Shown here: positions 36,601-48,600 of the stretch, one piece after another
How the letters are laid out: every line of letters begins with the position of its first letter
Numbering within the stretch: the first letter of the stretch is position 1
Notes under the pieces: model-generated
The model's input: only the letters and a program-made list of their open reading frames with translations
The model's database searches: none
What the model was told of the DNA's origin: nothing
Assembly: GCA_020466095.1 (NCBI GenBank)
Contig: CM035807.1
Coordinates: forward strand, 9,540,697 to 9,604,696
Direction of reading: 5' to 3'
DNA: 64,000 bases
DNA from: Chlorops oryzae
Taxonomy: Eukaryota > Arthropoda > Insecta > Diptera > Chloropidae
Position numbers and translations under genes: made by a program

Positions 36601-39600
36601 AAGTATCCCACCAACACCCTCTCTACTACACTCTTCTGTGTGCGTAAAAATTAAACAAAAAATCCTCAAGCGAAAAAAAAAAACGTAATTTAACTAAACT
36701 GTGCTCCCTAATTAACTGTAATCTTTTGTTTAACTTTCACCTTCAACATAGTTTCTTGTCCATCTTGGAACAAAACAGAGCTGATCAAATTGTGAACACG
36801 ATTTTTTTTGCCTTTTTATATTAAAGTACCATGATTTAACCCTTTTGCTGCTTGCACATTTGAATAAATTTCAAATATCCTCCAATGGACAAGGGCGGAT
36901 TTACCGAAAAGGCAACATAGGCAGCACATTTTAAGGGACGGCAAATTCTGACCGTCTATGCGTCAATAACGGAAATGGCGAAAATTAAGCTGCTGTCTGA
37001 GGCGACAAAATCGCAACTGCCTAGGGCGGAAAATTGTCGTAATCCGTCCCTGCCAATGGAGCTTTCCAGCGCCGACAATCGTTCAATAGCATTACCAAAG
37101 AAAAAGGGTTAAAACATTTTCAAATATTTTCGCATTTTTTCACAGCTCTAAGTGTATGCCTGAATCTAATACAAGAAGACCTATTAGATCCTTAAAACTA
37201 TCAACATGTCTATGTATCGTATTATCGATAAATTTCCTTCTAATTTTCAATTCTTCTCAATATATATATATATTTATTTAATTTAAAAAAAACAAAAAAA
37301 TACTTACGATGACTGCATGCGTTTTTATGACCTCGCGATGCATAATCAAAACTCTTCTAACAATGCCACATAACTCTCTCTCTCTCTCTCTCTTAATGTG
37401 TCTCTCTTTCTTTCTATCTCTACAGATCTCGCTAACTTATCTATCGCTCTTCCTGTTAATTCATTTCCTCTCTCAAGTATACCCCAAGTACATGTATATT
37501 AGACTGGTCCTTATTTTTTTATTTTTTTATTTCTCAGCAAATTATATAAGCTTATGGTCCCAAACTACCAAATATGAAGTTTGGTTTCGGTCCGATAATG
37601 TTTGATGGGCGCGAAAGTGACTCAAAGTTTAAAATTACATTTGTATGAGAAAAAACCTGGGTTGTGTTAGTTTTATCAAAATTTAACACATATAATATAA
37701 TTTCTCTAACCAAATGTGAATGGTATTTCATTGACAATAGATTGGTCTTTCTTTGAAGCTATAACAACATAAAATCGGATTGTATTTGGCACAGCCAGGA
37801 CTACTGAAAGTCAATTTTTTAGGAAATTCAAAAGATGCTTCGACTTGGAGGTCTTGGATAGCTACAAGAATTAGCAGAAATGTTTTTAATATTCATATTT
37901 AGAAAATATACAAAATAGCCCTTCGAATGAGCCTTATATGAAGAAAATCGGATTACTCTTTACTTTAGCTTGAACATACTAAACAATTGCTATAGATTTT
38001 TTAGGACAAAATTTTAGGCTCTTAACTTTAGCGGGGTGAGAATTGGTCATGGTCTCAAATAATTTCAGGCTTCGCGTTAGATTCTAAACTTGCAATTCAT
38101 TTCGCAACATTTGATACCAAAATCATGAAATTTGTTTGGCGGTTTCTGCTTATATGGATATGATTAAAATTTCAATATTTTTTTGGTTGTAAAAACAGCT
38201 GAATTTCACTGCTTTAAATGCATCAGACAGGTAAATGGTACAACATTTTTGGGAATTTATGCTTCAAAAGAAGTGGTATTATGTGCGGAAATATATATGA
38301 TATGGTTTTGTTTACTATGATCTTCCACTTTTCCAAAATTTCATGAAAAACTGCGCATTTTAGGGAATTTTGGGGGAATTTTGGCAGATTTTTTTTCCTT
38401 TTTAGGAAATTTTGAAAATTTTCAAACTTTTAATTTTTTAATTTACAGCCGTTGTAAAGCTAAATTTAAAGCAGAAATTATATTTTCGGAAGGATTATTT
38501 AATTATGTGAAGAATATTTATTTGAAGAAAGTAAAATTCAATTTTAGTGTTTAAAACATTTGGTCAATTGATAAGCGTACTTTTGTTGAATGAGGGGTAT
38601 TTCTTACGATACGCCTCCAGCAATTGAAGTATAAGTTGCAGTTCATCCTCATCTTGAGTTAACATTTTGTTGAAATCTCCCACGAATTAAATGCCTCTTT
38701 CTGCAACGTCATTTACTACGTGAATGTTGCATAAAAAGTAAAGAAGTTTACATCGGCTAAGCCGTTAGAGGACATTTTGTCTAGCAGCGAAATACTCAAT
38801 TCAAAATAGTGAATATCAAATTTTCGCGAATTTCGCGGATGGTGGTCTTGATCAAATTTTAACCGTTAGAGGACATTTTGTTTAGCTGCGAAATACTCAA
38901 TTCCAAATAGTCAAAATCAAACTTTCGCGAATTTCGCGAATGGTGGTCAAATTTTAACTTTACAACGGCTGTAAATTAAAAAATTAAAAGTTTGAAAATT
39001 TTCAAAATTTCCTAAAAAGGAAAAAAAATCTGCCAAAATTCCCCCAAAATTCCCTAAAATGCGCAGTTTTTCATGAAATTTTGGAAAAGTGGAAGATCAT
39101 AGTAAACAAAACCATATCATATATATTTCCGCACATAATACCACTTCTTTTGAAGCATAAATTCCCAAAAATGTTGTACCATTTACCTGTCTGATGCATT
39201 TAAAGCAGTGAAATTCAGCTGTTTTTACAACCAAAAAAATATTGAAATTTTAATCATATCCATATAAGCAGAAACCGCCAAACAAATTTCATGATTTTGG
39301 TATCAAATGTTGCGAAATGAATTGCAAGTTTAGAATCTAACGCGAAGCCTGAAATTATTTGAGACCATGACCAATTCTCACCCCGCTAAAGTTAAGAGCC
39401 TAAAATTTTGTCCTAAAAAATCTATAGCAATTGTTTAGTATGTTCAAGCTAAAGTAAAGAGTAATCCGATTTTCTTCATATAAGGCTCATTCGAAGGTCT
39501 ATTTTGTATATTTTCTAAATATGAATATTAAAAACATTTCTGCTAATTCTTGTAGCTATCCAAGACCTCCAAGTCGAAGCATCTTTTGAATTTCCTAAAA

Positions 39601-42600
39601 AATTGACTTTCAGTAGTCCTGGCTGTGCCAAATACAATCCGATTTTATGTTGTTATAGCTTCAAAGAAAGACCAATCTATTGTCAATGAAATACCATTCA
39701 CATTTGGTTAGAGAAATTATATTATATGTGTTAAATTTTGATAAAACTAACACAACCCAGGTTTTTTCTCATACAAATGTAATTTTAAACTTTGAGTGAC
39801 TTCCGCGCCCATCAAACATTATCGGATCGAAACCAAACTTCATATTTGGTAGTTTGGGACCATAAGCTTATATAATTTGCCTGGCAATTTTAAGAAACCC
39901 AGTTTAAAAAAAAATAAGGACCAGTCTAATGTATATCCTGCATGGAATATAAATTTATTCATGTTTGTTATCAATGTTTATCACAACAACTATAACTGTA
40001 AACTATCTTATATTTTCCATTATTTATTTGTGTCAAAAGAAAAAGGAAGCTGAAAATCTTATCCAACCTGTTCTCTCTCTCTCACTTTCGACATCATTTC
40101 TTTAACTTTTTAATGAAACAAATCTTTACTCCTGCGCATAGACGATGAACTGGCAGGGCTCATACAGGCGGCTGAGACGAAGCCACCAGATCAATTAACA
40201 GAACAGGATAAAATGGCGTTACTCGGACGTCCGAAAACTGGCGATATTGTACGCGCACAATTGAGGATCAAAGAGAGTAAAGAATTTAAGGTAAGCGAGA
40301 AATGAAACAAAAAAAAATTTTTTTTTTTGAAATACATAGTATAGCAATAAGGACACTTGAGCTACCAGCCGAGTAGCGCGTGCTTAGGTCTCCTTACAAG
40401 ACTTGCTGTCCACTGTGATCGTAATTCGAGGAGTGTGAGCACAAAGTACTTAATTATGTGACTAAACTAATGTCAAATTTACTTTAGAGTACATGCACAT
40501 TAACACAGCTACAACATTACGAATTACACAGAGCCCAATTTATAAGCATGATAACACTTAAATCCTTTCAAAGGACAACAACTGCAACAGTGCTTACAAC
40601 AATTACTTAAAGTACAAAACACGTGTGGGGCACACATGTGTGCATCATTTGTGCATGCGGGGAGAATGAATTGGAATCTATGTAAGTAGGTGTGCATAAG
40701 AGTGTGGCCACTGCTGTGTTATGCTGTGCTCTATGCACGTATGGCTGGCTGAATATTTGTGCTCGGTTACACGTGTCCTTTGTGTGTGTGTGTGTGTATC
40801 GTTTTGATGTTTATCATGTCTGCCCATCTGCCTGTCATTTCATCTGTCCCGAATGCCGTGTTGGCTGGTCTTCGTGTGGCAATGATGCCTTGCAACTTGA
40901 TGAGAAACAAATGCACAGAATTATTTACTGAACAAGAATATCCTTGCGTGCATGGGAAATCCTTTTATTTCATTAACTTCGACACAATTTCGAACGACTT
41001 AACTAAGCAAAAAATACGTGAAAGGAAACGGAGATTTGCGAAGAATGAGCTTTCGCTCTAAGAAATGCGATGTTGTGCGATGAATTTTCAAAAAGGATTT
41101 GTTGTTTTTTTTTTTTTTAACTTTAGGTGGAATGGAAGAAACCTCTTAAAAGGGTAAGGGCGAATTCTTGGGCCCAGACTTTCACAGCTTGAACAATTTT
41201 GCTTTTTTGGTTGCATTTTTCACAGTACTCAAATCGCTCTGAAAAAACAATTATCCTTTAGTCTGTAATTCCTTATGCTAGTCAGATAAGTAGAATTTGT
41301 AGGGCAGCAAAATTTAAGACTCCTAAAAAAGAGACCTTGTCGCAACTCGTCTCCTATTTCGATCAAAACCGGAGTCCACTTTTATCGACATAATTGTGTC
41401 TTGGATTTATGGGCATATATGTTATTAAAATTTTCACTTGCTTAGTCCGCTTTTAGAGTGTCCGTTTATTCTGTTTTGGAACGCCCCCTTCATGTTAGCA
41501 CCTTCGACTCTATTGCAGTACCTTTGTCTCCTTTTTACTGTCTTTGGTATACAGTTATATACTCCAAGACCTCAATCCAAGTCAAAGAAATTTTTGTAAA
41601 AGGAGTCCCAAATGACCCTTCAAGGGGTAGCAAACCAATCATTCATACATACATACATTAATGAACCAATAAAAGAGTTTATTTTGTAGCCAATAAAATG
41701 GCATTTAAAACTTGGTAATAGCAGAAGATATTAATAAACATTTCTTATCGACCTGGGCCTTCTCAACTCGAAAACATAATATTTTATTTTTACATTCCAA
41801 TTTAAACAATTATCTCTCAATTTAAAAAAATGTATTCTTCTAAAGCTGTTTTAACATAACTAGGTCTCGCATTTTGTTGGTTTTTATAAATTTAAAGCAT
41901 ACTTTATGGGGCGAAAATTTTTCTTATCAACATGCTGCAAATAAGCTTAGCGAAGTTGAACTTCAAAGCGCTTTTCTTACTTCAAAAAAATGCATATTGA
42001 AGATAAAAATCGATTTGAATCTCAACTTTATGTGAATTAAAAAAAAATTTTTACTCCATAAAGTATGCTTTAAACTTATAAAAGTCAATAAAATCCGAGC
42101 CCTGAACATAACTTGAAGACCGCTCAAGAATATAAAATTATGTAGACCCTCAAACCTAAGAAAAAAAAAACAATTTTTTAGAAAAATATTCAAATTTTCC
42201 TTTCATCGGCGATTTCCTAAAAAAAAAACGATCCGAAACAGATTTTTCTAGCTTTTTTAATTGAAACTTGAATTCTTACTTAACAAAATAAGATATTACC
42301 CAGTTGCAAATAAGGGGAAGTCCTCTACTAAGCGATGCATCACTTGAAGTATCCCAGGCACTGTCAATAGGAATTACTACTCTTGGCAGTCATTGAGCAG
42401 GGAAAAGGTGATGGTTATTATCAAAAGAGGTAGCATATTTTCAGGATTGAATTAATATGTAAAAGCAAAAGCAAAACACAAAACCAAAACTTTTTTGAAC
42501 ACCTCACTTTCTGCCTGCTCATGAGAGGCTTTGGGACGGCCTACCCAAAGCGGCCATGCTCGAACAAAGTAGATGTGTAAAAGTGATTGGAAAAGTCTAC

Positions 42601-45600
42601 GATATCCCCTCGCTTAGGAATGTTCAAATGATCAATCCGGATAGCATAAAATTTACAACTGGGTAGTGTTCGAAATCTATTTCTAAATGGCAAGGTAATA
42701 AGGGGACTTCCCTTAAACGTGAAAAGATTAAAAAATCGCAAAAATGTAAAATTTTCCATACAAAACTTCGTTCATTTAGTTCTAAGCTATCTTGATTAAC
42801 GAGTTTTCGAGTTCTTCGAGGCAAAAACACGCTTAAGGGAAGAGTCCTATAATTTTATAATAGGGAGAATAATTGTAATGTAATGAAAGCACTCAGTCCA
42901 AAGTCTATTGACTAACCACCGGCATCATGAAAACGAATACCTCTCATCCAAAGAGATGCCTCTATTCTAATGGGAAGCAGCTTTTCATATCCTTCAAGGA
43001 CCTCTAGTGTGAGTCTTGAAGAATTCAATTTTTCCTATTCTACGAATGTCTGCGACTCAAATCGCACCACGATTTGTTGGTATAAATGAAAGCGTTAAAA
43101 GCTTTCTCTATATTTTTGAAGGATCAATTGATTAACAAAGCCCTAAATTACGATGATAACTTCCTATTTTCCTAACCTCAACCTTGGAATTACTCAACAA
43201 GATTAGAGGAAAATAAACCTCAATTTTCAAAATCCACATGAAATAAGTTCGCGGCTTGTTATCCTGTGCACGTGCCTCAATCATAACTCTTCATTTCTAT
43301 CAATTTATTTTTAATCAGAACGAAAGCTCTCCAGAGTATTGTGAGTTTTTTTTTTTTTTTTTTTTTTTTTGAAAAGCAAAAAACAAATAAAACCAAGTTA
43401 ATCTTCTTAGACAAGGAAATGAGCTCACTGGGGGTACGTGCTTGTTTACTTTTGAAATTGATTAGCTCCTTCAAAAGGACAAAGCGAATTCGAATAGATA
43501 GCTCTAGTCCGGTCTATTCACTGAAAATCATCATGGCTGTCAAAAGTTTTTTTTACCGTGTTAGAATCCTTTTTGAAGGAGGATTTCTCGTTGAAGTAAA
43601 ATTTTTACTTGAAAGACATGGCGGTTGATTGATGGCTTTAAATACGAAATTGAAAGGCACGAGATAACTGAGTGATAAATAATTTTGAGGGGAATCCTTT
43701 AAAGAAAAATGTAAATTACTTCGATTAAACTAACAGATTGAGCTGCCATCGTCAGAAAAACAGATCATTGAACCAAAAATGAACTTATTCAAAGAATTCA
43801 AGAATTTCTGCTTCCCTTATTTGTATGCTACAATTTTCTTTTAAATAAACGTGCCACCGCGGTGCACCGTTCTTGGCTGGGGGACATTGCTGTCCGGGTG
43901 CCAACAATTTGTTCAGAGTTCTTAGCAGGACATGGAAAAGTTAGTCGATCGGTCGGTGGGTGGGTTGGTTGGCTACGTCTCACAATGGATTTCATCGTCG
44001 CGTCGCGGTGACTGAATGACGTTTGCCTCTTGTACTTCGATACTTATTTGCTTAACTACTCGAGAAGGAGATGACTTCCTTGGGCATTCCTTACAGTTCG
44101 GAATTTATTATTCATGCACGACCACGGACACAAATTCACGATATTCAAATTATGCTTTCGCCTTGTCTGTGTATGAATGGTTGCGATTTCGTACATACAT
44201 ATTTGTGTATGTTTGTCTCTATGTGTTTGTGTGTGTGTGAACGTGTGGACGGTGGGTATATAGGCCAATGTTGCAATGCCATTGCATGAGAGTGGGTGGA
44301 AGTTTTCCTTCGACGTTGCCATAAAGTCGGAATCTCCGTTTAAACTTGCATGCGCTTGCTGTAAAGCGGTTGTGGTGCCTTTCATACGGTGGCATCATTG
44401 TTTGTTTGTCATTATGGGAACAAACGATTACATGATTGTCACTTTTAAAATTTTCCTCTTTCGTTTTGTTTTTTTTTTTTTTGTTGGCTTTGTTTTCACT
44501 CCTTTCATTTCCCTCGTTCTTTTTTTGGTTTTGTTTCCTTTCATTGCTTTCGCCCTTTATTGTTGTATTCAAGCTATGCACACTTGTCGCCATTGTCAAT
44601 TTGCTTAATGATTGCTTCATATGAGAGTTAAGTGCAGGTTAAATGGGCGTACAAAAGCTTCAAAGGATAAATATATATTGTATATACAGGTTATTCTCTC
44701 TTAAACGGACACTTACGGGACCAAAAAATATGTCCACTTAACAAAAGTTCCCTTTTATGAGGAGTGTCCGCAAAGGAGAGCGTACACTGTATTTTACATT
44801 TTTTTTTTTTTTATAACTTACACAAAGTGGCAAGTTGCCGTGCTCTTAATGACAGTGTGCAGTAAAAAAGTTATCAAGATTAAAATAAGCACCAACTGTC
44901 CGATAGTTAAAAAAAAGTTTAAATAACGTTTTTATAGCATAGCGTGAGGCGTTCCGGAGTTTAAGAGATATTAAAGGACATAAGATGGAGCTGACAGGAT
45001 AACATTATGTCATTAAGAGCAATTTACGAGGCGTCGAAAATCGATGAAGATCAAAGGCGCAGTAAAAAGATTTTGTAGTTAATAAATTTACTTTTTTTTT
45101 GCATTTCCTCTCAGGCCTAACAGAAAGAGAAGCATGCCAAAATCGAATAAAAAAGAAATCCTTTAGTCACTCAATCAATATTTTTTTATTGAAACACTTC
45201 AGTCAGTTTTATTTATTCAATCAAATAAAACAAAATTATTTGGCTACTACTGACCCAGCGGGAAATTCCATTTTCGATATCATCATCGATGATGTTCGTT
45301 CACCCTACAACTCGATGGTATGGCAGTTCAAGTAAATGAACGTTTAAGGTGCAAAAGGTAAAATGTTAACCAACATTTGACTGCAGTTACTCAAAGTGCT
45401 TGGGAAATGTAGAAAATCCTTATAATTGCTTTTATCATATTGGCACAGGTCAATTTTAAATCGGTCTCAAAAAGTGTCGCCGAGAATTAAGTTGCGCACT
45501 TAAATAGTAAACCGTTCAATATTTTATTTTTATTATATTTTTGCGACAATTTTGGATGATTCAATTACACAGTGCGACACGCATTTTGGGGGTGGGTTGG

Positions 45601-48600
45601 ATTTTACGCTTTCTCCTAAAAGTATGTAATTGAAAAACCGTTACATTATGCATTACTATGTTTTTCAAATTGGCTGCTAATAAGAAAACGGCAGCCTTGA
45701 CATACATATATTTCATAAAATTCTATATTTGCCACTTTTTTTTTTTTTACATATCTGTATCTCGTTAACCTTAAGGAATATTCTTTTGGTGTCTTGCGTT
45801 AAGTTATTGATATTGAATAAGAGAAATAAAATGCGCAACAATTTTACCCTGAAAAAGTGCATCTAGTGCCTTAAAATTGCAAAAATTCTCATATTTTACC
45901 ATACTGCGTATGAGTAATGTCGGCGTATATCGCGTATGCTTAGTCCACATTACTCATACGCAGTATACGGGTTAATTTGAAAAAAGTAATGATGCAGAAG
46001 ATAATGTTTTTTCCAAGAACTTTTACGAGAAAGTATCAAATCCCACCCCCTATAAAAATCCACCTTCTATAAAATTGAATATTTTGAGCACCAAATTTAA
46101 CTTTTTAGTCTTGACCATGCCCATCGATAGTCATTTCGGATATAGATTCTTCTGCTTCACGACTCGATTGATAAGATTGATTCAAAGAACAATCAAGAAG
46201 AGATTTTTTTCCTCTATTCAGAAGATATTTAGAAGGACAATCACATTCATCACCCAACCCCCTCTCTTTGGGCACAAGCTATGTATGTTAGGCTTTGATA
46301 AAAAATCCAATAAAACATTGTTCTCGTGAATAAAGTCGTGTTCACTTTTATAAACTTAAAGCATACTTTATGGAGTACAAATTTTGTTTAACTCTCAAAT
46401 CGATTTTATCCTTCGATATGAATGTTTTTGAAGCGTTTTGAAGTTCAATTTCACTAAAATTATTCGCAAAATGTTGATAAGAAAAATTTTTGCCCCACAA
46501 AGTGTGCTTTAAATTTATAAAAGTCAAAAAAATCCGAGCCCTATTTATGAATAAATTCTTCAATGCATAAGAGGAAGGAGTATTCAAACTGTAAGAAATT
46601 ATTCTTTTTTAAAAATGAAAGAATAAATGACTTCATAACTATTCGCCGAATTGCCTCAAAGGGAAATTGGGAACTGGGAAATTCCATTTAGTCACACCCG
46701 TCACAATCACTTTTGTTTAACTTTTGTAATATTTAAAACAAACAGGATGTGATTCTCAAGGATTTACAATAATGAAAACTTTGAACAACAGTTAAGCAAT
46801 GTAATTACCTAATTTCATCTCAGAATTGCTGTGACGAGTGTGAACTGTAGGACCGCTTTGCGTTGAGTTGCCCAACTATTCTCTCTCAGTTTTAATTTCT
46901 AATCTAGTCAATGTATTCAACTTCATTTTTTATATTTTTTTTTTTAGTTCAAGCTGTCATTGAGAGATAACTTATTCCACTTCAAAGAATCCAAGAGCCG
47001 AAAAAATCCAATTCCAGAATTCCTTTATTAAAACTAAAGAGTTTAATCGACAATCAACCGTGAAATATCGAAAATTTTGTCTTATAAGCCTCTGACTAGA
47101 CCATAAATCATGTCTGTTAACGTCTGGATCATTGCAATTTTCCTTCCCATTCACATTTATGATAGAATTTGTGTTTAAAACAAAAAACAAAAATTTGAAG
47201 CATACTTTCTGGCTGATATTTTTGATAACCTTTTTTGCAAAATTAAATGAAAATGAAAAGAATTCAAAATTCTTAGAACACCAAAACCGTTCAATGATTA
47301 ACTATAAATTACACTTACATGCCAGAAACGCTTCAAGTTCTTAAAAGCAACAAAATCCGGACCCAGGACATCATCTTAGAGCCGCAAAAGAGTTTTTCAT
47401 TCTTAAATTTATGAAAAATTCCTGTTTTTGAAAGTGTATCAATAGGTTTTTCCATTTTCATAGAAAGCTTAGATGTTGTGAAGAGTCCTTTCCCGAGTCC
47501 GAGCCCTGCTTACGAATGAATCATGAAGGAAAAATTTTCCTATTGTGCTTTTTCTGTCGAAATAAAAAAAAAAAAAACAGCAAAACGAACAAGAAAAACA
47601 AGCAAACACCAACACAGCCAGCTACACAGAGAGGCGGCATAAAAACACAAAATCGGCTTTTTGCATAAATAATTAGTTTTATTTTCCCCCCCCCCCCCTA
47701 CTTTGTTCACGTGACAAAAAGTCCTTAAAAAACACATATTTGAGATTTCAGATTTTCGATTTCAGGTTTCTGCAAATATGCAAATTAGTTTTCAGCGTTA
47801 AAAACTTTCCATAAACATTTTTTCCAGAATACTGTGGATAAACTGGTGCAGCGAGCCAATGCCTCATTTGTGTTGGGAACCACTTCGTGGAAGGAGCAAT
47901 TCCTTGAGGCGCTAACAGTGAGCGCCGGTGAGTTGAAAAATATACAAATTTGCATATTTATGCGCATGTAGGCATTATGCATTTTAAATGTAGATCATAT
48001 TTTTAAACAACATTTTATACAATTTAAAGTTTTCTGCGTTTTTTTTAATATTTTCAAAACTTTATCATTAGGGGTATTCAGAAAGGCGTGTTAAAAACGT
48101 TGGAAAGTCGGAAAATCGCCAAAAATGCGACTTCTTAAAAAATTTTAAAACTTTTTTTGTATCTTGCACAACTTTTTAAGCAGTTAAAATTTTCCGATTT
48201 TCCGACTTTCCTTTTTTCCGACGCCTTTGTGAATACCCCTATTATTTTTCATTCAGAAGCATTTGGCTGTTATTTTTATTTTTTGATTGCTAATTTATTT
48301 GATGAAAAAAGGTCGTTGACACTGGAATTTCTTCTTTCAATGGCGTTTATTTTTTTCTCTCTTTCCCCTCTCTCTCTTTCTCTCTTTCTCTCCCTCTCTC
48401 GCTCTCGCTGCTGAGAATAGGCGAAGATGCCGGAGATGAAGACGGCGATGGTGACGTATCGCCCGGCTGTTGCGATTATATTATGCATTTTTTAACGCTT
48501 TTTTGGAAGGTGATATTCGCGTTTATACCGCCAACGGGTAAGTGCGCCAAGAGGAACAGAAGTCCTTTTGAATAATTTAAAAGATCAGACGAAAGAAGAT

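Larger units (their letters stand above)
37499..39929. mobile_element. Foldback transposon, 2,431 bp, ~970-bp inverted arms
   Basis: The left arm 37499-38464 and right arm 38954-39929 are reverse complements along their whole length, with only scattered mismatches and one ~20-base unmatched block next to the termini. Ends are TTAGACTGGTCC and GGACCAGTCTAA. A 6-bp direct duplication TGTATA flanks it (37493-37498 and 39930-39935). The ~490-bp spacer has a decayed coding fragment and two ~98-bp direct repeats. No intact gene, so mobilised in trans if at all. It lies wholly within a Calx intron and would form a long RNA hairpin when transcribed. Confidence 0.9.
33019..40141 (+). other. Calx: Calx intron, 7.1 kb
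   Basis: Between the microexon and the GRPKTGD exon. It contains a TIR element at 34139-34374, a MITE at 34611-34760, a hAT-type MITE at 36890-37052, a CT microsatellite at 37374-37393 and the 2,431-bp foldback at 37499-39929. No other exon could be supported. Confidence 0.85.
40291..47827 (+). other. Calx: Calx intron, 7.5 kb
   Basis: Holds copies of the AGGGCTCGGATTTT palindromic family (41862-42103, 46333-46542, 47165-47367), the MITE at 42701-42847, a 103-bp CAGTGTAC-type MITE (44687-44789), a 25-base poly(T) run (43346-43370) and a hairpin at 45901-45966. A 9-base C run is at 47690-47698. No exon recognised. Confidence 0.85.

Noticed and set aside
37427..37490. Strong acceptor (TTTCTTTCTATCTCTACAG) followed by a short open stretch in the Calx intron
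   Set aside because: No convincing GT donor follows, and the peptide has no resemblance to the exchanger. The pyrimidine tract is explained by the adjacent CT microsatellite.
37499..39929. Possibility that the 2.4-kb palindrome is only an assembly artefact
   Set aside because: The arms carry independent substitutions and a ~20-base block difference, the spacer is unique, and a direct duplication flanks it; an artefactual mirror would have identical arms and no duplication.
44016..44620. Overlapping open frames on both strands with His/Thr-rich or Phe-rich peptides
   Set aside because: Peptides derive from GT/AC microsatellites and T-rich runs; no conserved motif.
45901..45966. Perfect hairpin as a microRNA precursor
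   Set aside because: The stem is only 20 bp with a 26-base loop and its sequence is shared with a transposon-like element, so a repeat origin is more likely.
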